Part shown: one piece after another, positions 36,086 to 46,317 of the stretch
How the letters are laid out: each line of letters opens with the position of its first letter
How positions within the stretch are numbered: position 1 is the stretch's first letter
From: Gallionellales bacterium GWA2_54_124
GTDB taxonomy: Bacteria; Pseudomonadota; Gammaproteobacteria; Burkholderiales; Gallionellaceae
Assembly (NCBI GenBank): GCA_001801025.1
Contig: MGWO01000002.1
Location: 302,277-366,276 of the forward strand
Reading direction: 5' to 3'
DNA: 64,000 bases
Notes under the pieces: generated by a model
Database searches by the model: none
Told to the model about the DNA's origin: nothing
Seen by the model: only the letters and a program-made list of their open reading frames with translations
Program-made: the position numbers and the translations under genes

Positions 36086-36952
36086 ATGGATAAGTTATTA
36101 CTCGCAGCATTTTTATCATCTTTGGCAGGTTTTATTACTGCAATTATCAGTATAGTTAAATTAGTAAATGAAAAGGAAGGGAAAATTAGCGAGTCTCGAC
36201 AGCTATGGAATGATTCTGTTCGGAAAAGCTTTGCGGATTTAACTTCAAAATTATCTGCAATGACGAAAAACTTGGATGATCAATATCGATTAATTAGCAA
36301 TATAACCCGCCTAGAAACTGATTTAGGTAATCTCGAAGGAAAAGATAGAGATAGGTTGCTTACAATGATTGAAAATCATCAAGCGTCACTGCATTCTGTG
36401 CAAGCAGATATTCAAGTGAAACGTCATGACTTAGCTCTATCATATGCTTACACAAAACTTCACTTCAAGCCAAATGATATTAGTTTTAATCGTATAGAGC
36501 AAAAATATGACCTTATTGATTCATTGATTGGGATGCTATTCGATGAAAGTGATCAAGATAAACGTATCCAATTAAAAACAAAATCTCTGGCACATATTGG
36601 GGAGCTAGTTGAAATCAGTAGAGATATTCTTAAAACTGAATGGGAGATTGTAAAAAAGGGTGAGCCTGCATATCTACTGACAAAAAGACTTTCATTCTGG
36701 GGTGGGGTACTAATGCTATTTTTCCTTTTTTCTATTGGCTACCATGCATATTCTTTGTCAGTAAATTCAATTCCACTAAAATTTAACAACGGTCAACAGA
36801 AGGATATGGGTTCGTTAAAAGTAGACAATTCTCAGTGCTGGCAACTTCAAAGCATTGCCGGAAAAATATTTAAATTAAATTCTTGCACCGGTGATGTTGT
36901 TGATGTTATTCAGCAAAAACCTGAAAATTCTTTATTAAATACAATAAAATAG
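36086..36952 (+). CDS. Hypothetical membrane protein in AT-rich patch
   Basis: A 288-residue protein that I do not recognise. Segment 4-24 (LLAAFLSSLAGFITAIISI) is hydrophobic. Residues 30-200 are charged and helical, with coiled-coil-like heptads, and a second membrane segment lies at about 207-227 (LMLFFLFSIGYHAYSLSV). A short tail with two Cys follows (NSQCWQL and LNSCTGD). Codon and base usage are clearly more AT-rich than the neighbours, a sign of transfer. The layout, two membrane segments enclosing a long helical cytoplasmic or periplasmic region, is seen in some defence-associated effectors, but nothing here proves such a role. Confidence 0.7.
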   Translation: MDKLLLAAFLSSLAGFITAIISIVKLVNEKEGKISESRQLWNDSVRKSFADLTSKLSAMTKNLDDQYRLISNITRLETDLGNLEGKDRDRLLTMIENHQASLHSVQADIQVKRHDLALSYAYTKLHFKPNDISFNRIEQKYDLIDSLIGMLFDESDQDKRIQLKTKSLAHIGELVEISRDILKTEWEIVKKGEPAYLLTKRLSFWGGVLMLFFLFSIGYHAYSLSVNSIPLKFNNGQQKDMGSLKVDNSQCWQLQSIAGKIFKLNSCTGDVVDVIQQKPENSLLNTIK

Positions 36953-37085
36953 CTTTAAAGTTTATGAGGCTTTTTGAATGCCGCATCGATTGAATTGAAT
37001 ATTGTATATTTGGCTAGCATCCACCAAAATTTCTGGGGCTGTATTTCGGCTATTTTTCTGCACGGTAAATTTTTCAGGAGTCATC

Positions 37086-37667
37086 ATGAGTAATCTGATG
37101 TTATCGAGACTGAGTGAGCATGACTATTTACAGGGTGAATTGTCCAGCGAGATTCGCCACGAATATGTTGATGGTGAAATCTATGCCATGGCGGGTGCAG
37201 GTGAGGCGCATAACCTGATTGCGGGTAACGTATTCGTCAAGTTGCGTGAATTTGTGCGTGGTGGCCCGTGTCGCGTGTTCATTTCCGATATGAAATTGCA
37301 TGTAAAAACATGGAAAGCCTATTACTATCCTGATGTGATGGTGACGTGCGATCCTGCCGATAATCAGAGTTACTTCAAGGAACGCCCCAGCCTGGTGGTT
37401 GAAGTGTTGTCCCACAGTACGGAAAGCACCGACCGCCGTGAGAAGATGCTGGCCTATCGCACCTTGTCCAGTCTGCGTGAGTATGTGCTGATTGCGGCGG
37501 ATAAGCGGCAGGTGGAAATCTATCGCCGTGACGATCAGGACGAATGGCAGCTCGCGGTCACTAGCGATGGTCAATCCTTGTCGCTGGAAAGTGTCGCGTG
37601 TTGCCTGACGCTGGATGATATTTATGAAGATGTGCGGCTGGATGCTCCGCTGAAAACGTATTTTTAG
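37086..37667 (+). CDS. Uma2 family (DUF820) putative endonuclease
   Basis: A 193-residue protein of the Uma2/DUF820 family, which has a PD-(D/E)XK nuclease fold. Family marks are RHEYVDGEIYAMAGAGEAHN near residue 22, YYPDVMVTCDP near 81 and PSLVVEVLSHSTESTDRREK near 101; the Asp of PDV, the Glu of VEV and a following Lys form the likely catalytic set. Such genes are numerous in some bacteria and their function is not settled; a mobile or selfish role is suspected. The ATG at 37086 follows a CAGGAG ribosome site; the 28 codons open upstream are unlikely. It lies in the accessory patch between tyrA and aroA. Confidence 0.85.
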   Translation: MSNLMLSRLSEHDYLQGELSSEIRHEYVDGEIYAMAGAGEAHNLIAGNVFVKLREFVRGGPCRVFISDMKLHVKTWKAYYYPDVMVTCDPADNQSYFKERPSLVVEVLSHSTESTDRREKMLAYRTLSSLREYVLIAADKRQVEIYRRDDQDEWQLAVTSDGQSLSLESVACCLTLDDIYEDVRLDAPLKTYF

Positions 37668-37719
37668 CTAAGTTTATAAATAACTATATGATTATATTAA
37701 ATAATTTTTAAGGTTTTAC

Positions 37720-39678
37720 ATGAATCACGCCGAATTTCTTAATCTTCCTCCTTTGCTGTCAGCCGGTGGCACCGTGCGTTTGCCGGGTTCGAAGAGTATC
37801 TCTAATCGTGTCTTGCTGCTGGCCGCGTTATCGAATGGCGTAACTGTCGTACGCGATCTGTTGCGTTCGGACGACACAGACCGGATGCTGGAGGGCTTGC
37901 AGACACTGGGCGTTTCGGTTGAATCACTGGGTAATAACGCCTATAAAGTGACCGGTTGCGGCGGGAATTTTCCGGTCAAGGATGCCGAATTGTTCTTGGG
38001 TAATGCTGGCACGGCGTTTCGTCCTTTAACGGCGGCGCTGGCGCTGGCGGGTGGCAGCTATCAGTTATCCGGTGTGGCGCGCATGCATGAGAGGCCGATA
38101 GGTGATCTGGTCGATGCGTTGCGTCAGTTGGGTGCAAATATCGATTGTCTTGGCAATGACGGCTTTCCGCCGCTGCAGATTCATCCGGCTAAACTGGCAG
38201 GTGACACTGCGCAAGTGCGCGGCAACGTCTCAAGTCAGTTTCTGACCGCATTGCTGATGGCGTTGCCTCTGCTGGGCAGAACGGTAACCGTCGACGTCGT
38301 GGGTGAGCTGATCTCTAAACCCTACATTGAAATTACGCTGGCGATGATGGCGCGTTTCGGCGTGACCGTACAGCGCAATGGATGGCAAAGTTTTACGGTA
38401 ACGGCGGGCAGTTGCTATGTTTCACCTGGCGAGATTTATGTGGAAGGCGATGCCTCGAGCGCTTCCTATTTTCTGGCTGCCGGTGCAATCGGCGGCGGGC
38501 CGGTGCGCGTGCTGGGTGTGGGCAGCGCCAGCGTGCAGGGCGATGTGAAATTTTCCGATGAGCTGGCGAAGATGGGTGCCGTCATTTCAATGGGCGAGAA
38601 CTGGATCGAAGCAACTGCGCCTGCCGATGGAAAACTCAAGGCAATAGAACTCGACTGCAACCACATTCCCGATGCGGCGATGACGCTGGCGGTCGCCGCC
38701 CTCTATGCGGAAGGTACGACGACGTTGCGTAATATCGCCAGCTGGCGTGTAAAAGAAACCGACCGCATTCATGCGATGGCAACCGAGCTGCGCAAAGTCG
38801 GCGCGCTGGTCGAAGAGGGCGAGGACTTTATCCGCATCACCCCTACGACTGTTGGTTACCCGCTACTTGCTACCGGTTGCAGTATCGACACTTACGACGA
38901 TCACCGTATGGCGATGTGTTTTTCACTGGCGGCGTTCGGAAATGGTATCCGCATCAATGATCCTCGTTGTGTCGGTAAAACGTTCCCTGATTATTTCGCG
39001 GAATTTTCCAAGGTAACGCAGAGCGTGCCTGTGATTGCCATCGACGGGCCATCCGCATCCGGTAAAGGGACGGTAGCACAGCGCGTTGCAAGCGAACTTG
39101 GATTTCATTATCTCGATAGCGGTGCGCTGTACCGGTTGCTTGCAACCGCCGCCATGCGTGACGGCGTGGCGCTCGACGATGAAAGCGAGCTGGCCGACCT
39201 GGCATCCCGCATGAAGGTCGTCTTTAAGGGTGAACAAATCTGGCTCGATGGCGCGCTTGTCGGTGATGAGTTGCGCGGAGAAGCGTGTGCATCGGGTGCA
39301 TCAAAAGTGGCCTCGTTGCATCAGGTTCGTGCGGCGCTGCTTGCCAAACAGCGCGATTTCAGGAAGGCGCCCGGGCTGGTGACCGATGGTCGCGATATGG
39401 GTTCTGTGGTGTTTCCGGATGCAGCGCTCAAGATTTTTTTGACGGCCTCTGCGCAAATTCGTGCCGAACGTCGCTATAAGCAGTTGAAAGAGAAAGGAAT
39501 GGATGCTAATATCGCAGATCTTTTGCAGGATATCAGGGCGCGCGACGAACGCGACACGCAGCGTAGTGCGGCTCCCCTGCAACAGTACCCGGATGCCAGT
39601 CTGCTCGATACGACGGCGCTTGATGTGGATCAGGCGGTAAAGTTTGTGTTGGCTGGTTATTCATGCAAGGCCCCATAG
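37720..39678 (+). CDS. aroA-cmk: Fused EPSP synthase/cytidylate kinase
   Basis: A continuous 652-residue frame. Residues 1-430 are 5-enolpyruvylshikimate-3-phosphate synthase ([63 protein letters not shown]). Residues 436-650 are CMP kinase with the P-loop [26 protein letters not shown] and [14 protein letters not shown]. The two domains together have the summed length of the separate enzymes, with only a few linker residues and no stop between them. Fusions of this pair are known in betaproteobacteria. A GTG at 39025 could allow a separate kinase product by internal initiation, but no clear ribosome site supports it. rpsA follows, as is usual after cmk. Confidence 0.95.
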   Translation: MNHAEFLNLPPLLSAGGTVRLPGSKSISNRVLLLAALSNGVTVVRDLLRSDDTDRMLEGLQTLGVSVESLGNNAYKVTGCGGNFPVKDAELFLGNAGTAFRPLTAALALAGGSYQLSGVARMHERPIGDLVDALRQLGANIDCLGNDGFPPLQIHPAKLAGDTAQVRGNVSSQFLTALLMALPLLGRTVTVDVVGELISKPYIEITLAMMARFGVTVQRNGWQSFTVTAGSCYVSPGEIYVEGDASSASYFLAAGAIGGGPVRVLGVGSASVQGDVKFSDELAKMGAVISMGENWIEATAPADGKLKAIELDCNHIPDAAMTLAVAALYAEGTTTLRNIASWRVKETDRIHAMATELRKVGALVEEGEDFIRITPTTVGYPLLATGCSIDTYDDHRMAMCFSLAAFGNGIRINDPRCVGKTFPDYFAEFSKVTQSVPVIAIDGPSASGKGTVAQRVASELGFHYLDSGALYRLLATAAMRDGVALDDESELADLASRMKVVFKGEQIWLDGALVGDELRGEACASGASKVASLHQVRAALLAKQRDFRKAPGLVTDGRDMGSVVFPDAALKIFLTASAQIRAERRYKQLKEKGMDANIADLLQDIRARDERDTQRSAAPLQQYPDASLLDTTALDVDQAVKFVLAGYSCKAP

Positions 39679-39742
39679 GACTCTCCGTTCGTGGGTTTTT
39701 AACTAACCTCTGTGCAAACAGAAAAATCTTTAGGTGTATTCG

Positions 39743-41455
39743 ATGAACGCAACCGCAGACGCAGCAATGAACCCCGATAGTTTCGCCGCAATGTTTGAAG
39801 AAAGTTTGACGCGCAAAGAAATGCGTGCAGGCGAACTGATTACCGCACAAGTTGTGCGTATTGACCACAACGTTGTGGTTGTAAACGCAGGTCTTAAGTC
39901 CGAGAGCTGGATTCCTGTTGAGGAATTCCTGAACGACAAGGGCGAAATGGAAGTGGCTGCCGGTGACTTCGTCACGGTTGCAATCGAATCACTGGAAAAC
40001 GGCTACGGCGAAACAAAGCTGTCGCGCGAAAAAGCGAAGCGTCTGGCTGCATGGCACGATCTTGAGATCGCCATGGAAGAAGGCAAGATCGTTGAAGGCT
40101 TTGTCAGCGGTAAGGTTAAGGGCGGTCTCACCGCTATGGTTAACGGTATCCGCGCATTTTTGCCGGGTTCGCTGGTTGACATCCGTCCGGTCAAGGATAC
40201 GACACCGTACGAAAACAAGACCATGGAATTCAAGGTCATCAAGCTGGATCGTCGCCGCAACAACGTGGTGGTTTCCCGCCGCGCGGTGCTGGAAGCAACG
40301 ATGGGCGCTGACCGTGAATCAGTCATGGAAAATCTGAAAGAAGGCGCAATCGTTAAGGGCGTGGTTAAGAACATCACAGACTACGGCGCATTCGTTGATC
40401 TGGGTGGTATCGATGGTCTGTTGCACATCACTGACCTGGCATGGCGTCGTGTTAAGCATCCTTCAGAAGTCTTGACGGTTGGCGACGAAATCGAAGCGAA
40501 GATCCTGAAATTCGATCAAGAAAAGAATCGTGTTTCATTGGGTATCAAGCAAATGGGCGACGATCCTTGGAATGGTCTGGCACGTCGTTACCCGCAAGGA
40601 ACACGTCTGTTCGGTAAGGTGACTAACCTGACTGACTACGGTTCATTCGTTGAAATCGAACAAGGTATCGAAGGTCTGGTACACGTGTCCGAAATGGATT
40701 GGACAAACAAGAACGTTCACCCATCTAAGGTTGTTCAAGTGGGCGACGAAGTTGAAGTGATGATTCTGGAAATCGACGAACAGCGTCGTCGTATCTCTTT
40801 AGGCATGAAGCAATGTCATTCAAATCCTTGGGATGATTTCGCGATCAACCACAAGAAGGGTGACAAAGTTCGCGGTCAGATCAAGTCCATCACTGACTTC
40901 GGCGTGTTTATCGGTCTGGATGGCGACATCGACGGTCTGGTGCATCTGTCTGATCTGTCATGGTCTCAGCCTGGCGAAGAAATGGTACGCAACTTCAAGA
41001 AGGGTGATGAAGTTGAAGCCGTTGTTCTGGCGATCGATGTTGAGCGTGAGCGCATCTCTCTGGGCATCAAGCAAATGGAAGGTGATCCATTCGGTGGTTT
41101 CGCAGCGACCAATGAAAAGGGTGCTATCGTTAACGGCGTTGTTAAATCCGTTGATGCTAAGGGTGCGGTTGTAACGCTGCCTGGCGATGTTGAGGCTTAC
41201 CTGAAGGCATCTGAAGTTTCAGTTGACCGTGTTGAAGACATCCGCACACATCTGAAAGAAGGCGATACCGTTAAGGCGATGATCATCAGCGTTGACCGCA
41301 AGAATCGCGGCATCAGCTTGTCGGTTAAGGCACTGAGCAAGGCGGAAGATTCAGCTGCAATGCAAAAGCTGTCTGCTGACAGCAGCGCTAATGCGGGGAC
41401 TACCAATCTCGGCGCGTTGCTCAAAGCCAAGATGAGTGGCAAGACTGAAGCCTAA
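39743..41455 (+). CDS. rpsA: 30S ribosomal protein S1
   Basis: A 570-residue protein with six S1 RNA-binding domains, as in other proteobacteria. The later repeats are easily seen by the recurring pattern [39 protein letters not shown] and [21 protein letters not shown]1 brings mRNA to the 30S subunit. The ATG at 39743 is preceded by a TAGGTG ribosome site; an in-frame GTG nine bases upstream is less likely. Codon usage is visibly more restricted than in the neighbours, as expected for a highly expressed gene. ihfB follows 15 bases after the stop, the standard order. Confidence 0.98.
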   Translation: MNATADAAMNPDSFAAMFEESLTRKEMRAGELITAQVVRIDHNVVVVNAGLKSESWIPVEEFLNDKGEMEVAAGDFVTVAIESLENGYGETKLSREKAKRLAAWHDLEIAMEEGKIVEGFVSGKVKGGLTAMVNGIRAFLPGSLVDIRPVKDTTPYENKTMEFKVIKLDRRRNNVVVSRRAVLEATMGADRESVMENLKEGAIVKGVVKNITDYGAFVDLGGIDGLLHITDLAWRRVKHPSEVLTVGDEIEAKILKFDQEKNRVSLGIKQMGDDPWNGLARRYPQGTRLFGKVTNLTDYGSFVEIEQGIEGLVHVSEMDWTNKNVHPSKVVQVGDEVEVMILEIDEQRRRISLGMKQCHSNPWDDFAINHKKGDKVRGQIKSITDFGVFIGLDGDIDGLVHLSDLSWSQPGEEMVRNFKKGDEVEAVVLAIDVERERISLGIKQMEGDPFGGFAATNEKGAIVNGVVKSVDAKGAVVTLPGDVEAYLKASEVSVDRVEDIRTHLKEGDTVKAMIISVDRKNRGISLSVKALSKAEDSAAMQKLSADSSANAGTTNLGALLKAKMSGKTEA

Positions 41456-41470
41456 GTTCGGGAGAATTGC

Positions 41471-41752
41471 ATGACTCGTTCTGATTTGATCGCAAGGCTT
41501 GCCGAACTGCATCCGCAGCTGTTAGCCAAGGATGCCGAGATGGCCGTTAAAGTGATACTCGATGCCTTGTCCTCTACGCTCTCGCGTGGCGGGCGTGTTG
41601 AGATTCGCGGCTTCGGCAGCTTCGGTCTGAACTACCGGCCGCCGCGTCAGGGGAGAAATCCCAAGACCGGCGATAAGGTAGGGGTGCCGGCTAAGTATGT
41701 GCCGCACTTTAAGGCAGGTAAGGATCTTAGAGAGCGCGTAGGCAAAGCCTGA
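41471..41752 (+). CDS. ihfB: Integration host factor subunit beta
   Basis: A 93-residue DNA-bending protein of the HU/IHF family. The N-terminus [21 protein letters not shown] and the arm signature [26 protein letters not shown] are those of IHF beta; the Pro at the arm tip (GRNPKTG) intercalates into DNA. It works as a heterodimer with IHF alpha, which is encoded elsewhere. A GGGAGA ribosome site precedes the ATG. A strong terminator follows within 20 bases, closing the rpsA-ihfB unit. Confidence 0.98.
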   Translation: MTRSDLIARLAELHPQLLAKDAEMAVKVILDALSSTLSRGGRVEIRGFGSFGLNYRPPRQGRNPKTGDKVGVPAKYVPHFKAGKDLRERVGKA

Positions 41753-41769
41753 TCATAAAGGTGGATTTT

Positions 41770-41803
41770 AAAAAGGCGGTGATGCGATATCACCGCCTTT
41801 TTT
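41770..41803 (+). terminator. Rho-independent terminator after ihfB
   Basis: A nine-base GC-rich stem, GGCGGTGAT with ATCACCGCC, surrounds a five-base loop and is followed by six T. Five A before the stem extend pairing. It lies between the ihfB stop and the lapA start and probably separates or attenuates the two units. Confidence 0.93.
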
Positions 41804-41839
41804 ATGCTATCTTTAGCCAGATTCTTCGAGGTCAACCAA

Positions 41840-42109
41840 ATGCGTTATATAAGCTGGCTTTTTCAGATTTTTTTATTCATGGTTCTACTGGGATTTGCGC
41901 TTAAAAACAGTCAGCCGGTGACCCTGCATTATTTTTTTGGATATCAGTGGCAGTCGACGCTGGTCATCGTCTTGTTGTTGTTTTTTGCGGTAGGCGCGGC
42001 GCTGGGCATACTCGCGACGCTGGGTATCTGGTTTCGTCAGCGTCGAGAACTTTTGCGTCTGAAGCACGAGATCAGCGATTTGAAAAAAATGAATAGCAGT
42101 TCGCTGTAA
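41840..42109 (+). CDS. lapA: LapA-domain inner-membrane protein
   Basis: An 89-residue protein of the LapA (DUF1049) family. Two membrane segments (about residues 4-22 and 38-60) are followed by a short coiled coil, RQRRELLRLKHEISDLKK. In E. coli LapA acts with LapB, whose gene follows here, in regulating lipopolysaccharide synthesis through LpxC turnover. A GAGG ribosome site lies nine bases before the ATG; the frame is open for 12 codons upstream, but they overlap the terminator zone and are not expected to be translated. Confidence 0.9.
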   Translation: MRYISWLFQIFLFMVLLGFALKNSQPVTLHYFFGYQWQSTLVIVLLLFFAVGAALGILATLGIWFRQRRELLRLKHEISDLKKMNSSSL

Positions 42110-42156
42110 ACAGATATTATCTTTGCCGTATTTAATCGAATTTTTGTGAGTGTTTA

Positions 42157-43332
42157 ATGGAATTTGAACCGTGGATGCTGCTCATTTTTCCGCTGTTTTT
42201 TGGCATGGGATGGTGGGCGGCGCGTCTTGATATCAAGGATCTGCTCTCTGAATCAACGGCGCTGCCGGAGTCGTATTTTCAGGGCTTGAATTTTCTGCTC
42301 AACGAGCAGCAGGATAAGGCGATTGAATCCTTTATCGAAGTGGTCAAAATCGATCCGCATACGGTTGAATTGCACTTCGCGCTGGGTAGTCTGTTCCGCC
42401 GTCGCGGTGAAGTCGATCGCGCCTTGCGTATGCATCACAATCTGGTTGATCGTGCTGATCTGGATGACGACAAGCGCCAGCAGGCTGTTTTTGAACTTGC
42501 GCAGGATTATCTCAAAGCGGGGATACTGGATCGCGCTGAACGTCTGTTTGGCGAACTGAAGCACACTTCCTATGCAAAACCTGCGCTGGAATTTTTGCTT
42601 GAGCTTTTTCAGAAGGAGCACGACTGGCTCAAAGCGATTACGGCAGCGCAACAATTATCCGTCGTGTCCGGTACTTCCTACAGCAAACTATCGGCTTTCC
42701 TGTATTGCGAGCTGGCAAGTGATGAAATTGCAGCCGGTAATCTGACTGTTGCGCGTGACCATTTGCGGCTGGCCCTTGAGGTTTGCCCCGTCAGCGTGCG
42801 GGCTACGATTATGCTGGGCGATATGGTCAATGCGGCGGGGCAGACGGAGCAGGCCATTGCCATCTGGCAGGGAATCGAGTCGCAGGATCCGCAGTATCTG
42901 CAGCTGGTCGCAGAACGTTTGCTGAACGCTTACAGTTCGATTGATCGCGAAGCCGAGGGGATACGTGTATTGCGCGAATATCTGATCAAATACCATTCTA
43001 TCGATATGCTGAACGTGGTATTCGATGGCATGCTCAAATACGAGAGTCCTGCATCAGCCTATCAGCTGGTGCGCGATGAACTGGAGCGCAACCCGACTCT
43101 GTTGGGGCTCGATAAACTGCTTGAGGCGCGCTTACTGGAAGTGCCGATGGATCGACGTGCAGACGTCGAGATGATCAAGGACCTGGTGCATAAACGCACA
43201 CGCAATCTGGCGATGTACCATTGCGGTCATTGCGGTTTTAAAGCGAGAAAATTTTATTGGCATTGCCCGGCCTGTCAGGCCTGGGACAGTTATGCGCCGA
43301 GGCGCGATGAGGAAAGTGGTAAACCGTTATGA
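42157..43332 (+). CDS. lapB: LapB (YciM), TPR protein controlling LPS synthesis
   Basis: A 391-residue inner-membrane protein. A single membrane segment covers about residues 4-20 ([20 protein letters not shown]). Then come TPR repeats over about 35-350, and a C-terminal rubredoxin-like zinc module with CGHC near 359 and CPAC near 372. This is the architecture of LapB, which links FtsH to LpxC degradation and so limits lipopolysaccharide synthesis. All four zinc Cys are present. The gene follows lapA and its stop overlaps the pyrF start, a conserved order in proteobacteria. Confidence 0.95.
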   Translation: MEFEPWMLLIFPLFFGMGWWAARLDIKDLLSESTALPESYFQGLNFLLNEQQDKAIESFIEVVKIDPHTVELHFALGSLFRRRGEVDRALRMHHNLVDRADLDDDKRQQAVFELAQDYLKAGILDRAERLFGELKHTSYAKPALEFLLELFQKEHDWLKAITAAQQLSVVSGTSYSKLSAFLYCELASDEIAAGNLTVARDHLRLALEVCPVSVRATIMLGDMVNAAGQTEQAIAIWQGIESQDPQYLQLVAERLLNAYSSIDREAEGIRVLREYLIKYHSIDMLNVVFDGMLKYESPASAYQLVRDELERNPTLLGLDKLLEARLLEVPMDRRADVEMIKDLVHKRTRNLAMYHCGHCGFKARKFYWHCPACQAWDSYAPRRDEESGKPL

Positions 43333-44027
43333 GCGATCCAAAAATTATTGTAGCCCTGGATTATCCGGGTGCAGCACCTGCCCTCGCGCTGGCGCACCGT
43401 TTGTCGCCTGAGCTTTGCCGGCTCAAGGTAGGCAAGGAGTTATTTACTGCCACGGGCCCTGCGCTGCTTGAGAAGTTGATGAAAAGCGGGTTCGAGATAT
43501 TCCTCGATCTGAAATTTCACGATATCCCGAATACGACCGCGCAGGCGTGTAAGGCGGCGGCCTCTCTGGGTGTCTGGATGATCAATGTGCATGCACTAGG
43601 AGGGAGAAAAATGCTCGAAGCGGCCCAGCTTGCCGTATCCAGTTGTGCTAAACCGCCCAAACTGATTGCCGTCACGCTGCTGACCAGCATGAATCAGCAG
43701 GATATCAGCGATCTTGGCATCAATGCGACACCGGGCGAAATGGTGTTGAGACTGGCTAGGCTGGCTCAGGATTCTGGCTTGGACGGGGTGGTCTGTTCCG
43801 CGATGGAAACGGCGCTGCTGCGGCGTCATTGCGGAAGTAAATTTTCGCTGGTGACCCCGGGCATACGCCCGCTCGATGCAAGTCTGGATGATCAGTCGCG
43901 TGTGATGACGCCGGAAGAGGCATTGATGGCGGGGTCGAGCTATCTGGTTATCGGGCGTCCTATTACGCGTGCGGTTGATCCGCTGCAGGCGCTGCTCGAT
44001 ATTAACAGCCAGATCAGAGGCTTGTGA
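43329..44027 (+). CDS. pyrF: Orotidine 5'-phosphate decarboxylase
   Basis: A 232-residue enzyme for the last step of UMP synthesis. The catalytic charged network is visible in [15 protein letters not shown] near residue 60. The phosphate-binding end VTPGIRPLD near 178 and [11 protein letters not shown] near 212 are conserved. The length fits the bacterial type I group. The start overlaps the lapB stop (ATGA) and the stop overlaps the heptose kinase start (GTGATGA), so the three genes are coupled. Confidence 0.97.
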   Translation: MSDPKIIVALDYPGAAPALALAHRLSPELCRLKVGKELFTATGPALLEKLMKSGFEIFLDLKFHDIPNTTAQACKAAASLGVWMINVHALGGRKMLEAAQLAVSSCAKPPKLIAVTLLTSMNQQDISDLGINATPGEMVLRLARLAQDSGLDGVVCSAMETALLRRHCGSKFSLVTPGIRPLDASLDDQSRVMTPEEALMAGSSYLVIGRPITRAVDPLQALLDINSQIRGL

Positions 44028-44968
44028 TGAGCGCGCTGCCCGTATTTTCAGGTTGTCGCATTCTGGTGGTTGGTGACGTAATGCTCGATCGCTACTGGTT
44101 CGGGGACGTCCATCGCATCTCACCTGAAGCGCCAGTGCCGGTGCTTAAGGTCAATCGTGTCGATGAGCGTCCCGGCGGGGCGGCCAATGTCGCCCGCAAT
44201 ATTGCAGCACTGGGTGCCGAGGCGACGCTGTTATCTGTGGTAGGGAATGATGAAGCCGGTTTATGTCTTGAAAATCTGCTTGGTCAGCATGGCAATCTGA
44301 CCGCCCTGTTGCATCGAGATCCCAGCGTATCGACCATTATCAAACTGCGTGCAATTGCCCAGCAGCAGCAATTACTACGCATCGATTTTGAAACACCGCC
44401 CAGCCATGAAGTGTTGAATGCAGCACTTGAGGATTATCGCGTCCAGTTGCCGCTGGCCGATGTCGTGATTCTGTCCGACTATGGCAAAGGGGGCTTAGCG
44501 CATATCGCACAAATGATCAAAATGGCGCGGGATGCAGGCAAGCCCGTGCTGGTAGATCCTAAGGGAGAAGATTACGCGCGTTATCGCGGGGCGACCTTGC
44601 TCACGCCTAATCGCAGTGAATTCCGTCAGGTGGCGGGAGGCTGGTGTAATGAGGCTGAATTAAACGCGAAAGCTCAGGCGCTGCGCGCCGAGTTGCAACT
44701 CGATGCGCTGCTGGTTACGCGCAGCGAAGACGGTATGAGCTTGTACCGGACTGATGATGTACAGCATGAGCCCACCCACACGCGGGAAGTCTTCGATGTG
44801 AGCGGCGCCGGCGATACGGTAATCGCGACGCTGGCGGTGATGCTGGCCGCCGGTGCTGCGTTGCCGGACGCAATGCGCATCGCTAACCGTGCCGCAGGTA
44901 TTGTGGTCGGCAAGCTGGGGACTGCGGTGGTGAGCCGCGAAGAAATTGTTGAAGACATGGAAGGCTAG
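44027..44968 (+). CDS. hldE1: D-glycero-beta-D-manno-heptose-7-phosphate kinase
   Basis: A 313-residue PfkB-type kinase (RfaE domain I) that phosphorylates heptose 7-phosphate at C1 for the LPS core. Visible parts are the start CRILVVGDVMLDRYWFGDV, the substrate region RPGGAANVARN, LLTPNRSEF and the anion hole/catalytic motif SGAGDTVIA near residue 260. The adenylyltransferase domain found fused in E. coli HldE is missing, so it must be encoded elsewhere. An in-frame GTG at 44024 is an alternative start. hldD, the next step but one, follows after 130 bases. Confidence 0.95.
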   Translation: MSALPVFSGCRILVVGDVMLDRYWFGDVHRISPEAPVPVLKVNRVDERPGGAANVARNIAALGAEATLLSVVGNDEAGLCLENLLGQHGNLTALLHRDPSVSTIIKLRAIAQQQQLLRIDFETPPSHEVLNAALEDYRVQLPLADVVILSDYGKGGLAHIAQMIKMARDAGKPVLVDPKGEDYARYRGATLLTPNRSEFRQVAGGWCNEAELNAKAQALRAELQLDALLVTRSEDGMSLYRTDDVQHEPTHTREVFDVSGAGDTVIATLAVMLAAGAALPDAMRIANRAAGIVVGKLGTAVVSREEIVEDMEG

Positions 44969-45032
44969 GATTGATGCCGCAAGGGCATTCCCACGACACT
45001 ATGGAGCTAAAGCTCCTGTTTCTGAATGAAGG

Positions 45033-45083
45033 AATGAGGATCGAGTAAAAGCGCACGGTCCTGTTTTTAACTCAATCCTCATT
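45033..45083. repeat. Imperfect hairpin between hldE1 and hldD, shared motif
   Basis: Left arm AATGAGGATCGAGTAAAAG (45033-45051) and right arm ending CTCAATCCTCATT (to 45083) form an imperfect stem with a short loop. The 16-mer TTTTAACTCAATCCTC at 45065-45080 also occurs at 29192-29207 after gyrA, in a similar hairpin setting. It may be a dispersed palindromic repeat, or act as a terminator/attenuator before hldD. Confidence 0.5.
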
Positions 45084-45098
45084 GAAAGGGGTTCAAAT

Positions 45099-46094
45099 AT
45101 GTATTACATCGTCACTGGAGCGGCTGGTTTTATCGGTTCGAATCTCGTCAAAGCGTTGAATGAACGCGGTGAGCGCAACATCATCGCGGTGGATAATCTG
45201 GCCAAAGCGGATAAGTTCAAAAATCTGCTCGACTGCGAGATTGCCGACTTTATGGATAAGGAAACCTTCCGGAAAAAAATTCAGGAAGGTTTTTTTGACG
45301 GGCTGGTGAAGGCGGTGCTGCATCAAGGCGCGTGTTCCGACACCATGGAGTCCGACGGGCGCTACATGATGGACAACAACTACCAGTATACGCTGGAGCT
45401 ATTGAATTACTGTCAGACAGAAGAAGTTCCATTTCTGTATGCCTCAAGCGCCTCCGTTTATGGAGGCGGGAGCGTGTTTCGCGAAAGCCGGGAGTTCGAA
45501 GCGCCGCTCAATGTTTACGCCTATTCAAAATTTCTGTTCGATCAGATCCTGCGTCGCCGGCTGGCTAATAGCACGGCGCAAGTGGTTGGCCTGCGCTATT
45601 TCAACGTCTATGGAGCACGTGAACAGCACAAGGGGCGGATGGCGTCAGTGGCCTTTCACTTCTTCAATCAATATCGCGCAGAAGGGCGCGTGCAACTGTT
45701 TGAGGGGTGCGATGGTTACCCTAACGGAGGACAGTTGCGCGATTTCGTCTCGATCGAAGATGTGGTTAAGGTGAATATGTATTTCCTCGATCATCCGGAA
45801 ATATCCGGTATTTATAATCTGGGTACAGGTCAGGCGCAGAGCTTTAACGATGTGGCGGCCGCCACCATCAATACCTTGCGTGCAGCCGAAGGAAAGTCTG
45901 TGCTGAGTCTTAAAGCGCTTCATGAGCAGGAGCTGATCAGCTACATTCCTTTCCCGGATGCGCTGCGCGGTAAATATCAGAGTTTTACGCAAGCCGATAT
46001 CACGGCCCTGCGCGGCGCAGGTTATGCTGAACCGTTTTTGTCCGTCGAAGCGGGGGTGGGGCGTTATGTCGGTCAGATGCTGAACGCTGTCTGA
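45099..46094 (+). CDS. hldD: ADP-L-glycero-D-manno-heptose 6-epimerase
   Basis: A 331-residue short-chain dehydrogenase-type epimerase finishing ADP-heptose for the LPS inner core. The NADP-binding [18 protein letters not shown] is at the N-terminus, the catalytic Tyr-x3-Lys is in [12 protein letters not shown] near residue 145, and [19 protein letters not shown] is family specific. Length and motifs match HldD closely. An AAAGGGG ribosome site precedes the ATG. It completes the heptose pair with the kinase upstream. Confidence 0.97.
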   Translation: MYYIVTGAAGFIGSNLVKALNERGERNIIAVDNLAKADKFKNLLDCEIADFMDKETFRKKIQEGFFDGLVKAVLHQGACSDTMESDGRYMMDNNYQYTLELLNYCQTEEVPFLYASSASVYGGGSVFRESREFEAPLNVYAYSKFLFDQILRRRLANSTAQVVGLRYFNVYGAREQHKGRMASVAFHFFNQYRAEGRVQLFEGCDGYPNGGQLRDFVSIEDVVKVNMYFLDHPEISGIYNLGTGQAQSFNDVAAATINTLRAAEGKSVLSLKALHEQELISYIPFPDALRGKYQSFTQADITALRGAGYAEPFLSVEAGVGRYVGQMLNAV

Positions 46095-46317
46095 TCCTGT
46101 CGTTGATTGGAAATCAGGGCTTGTGTGATGTAAGCCTTTGCCGATATAAATATCCGCAAATTTTAGATAATACCCCAACCGTCGATCTTCATTAAACTGT
46201 CCGGACAATGCGGTTTGGGGGGCTAAATATTTATTTATAACACATTGATTGTGAATGGTTTTGAAGTGTTTAAGGTATCTGCTGTCCCGGCAGATATTCA
46301 ATCGAAGAGCGTAATCC

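Noticed and set aside
35588..37719. Prophage or integrative element between tyrA and aroA
   Set aside because: No integrase, transposase, flanking duplication or tRNA target is visible; only composition suggests transfer.
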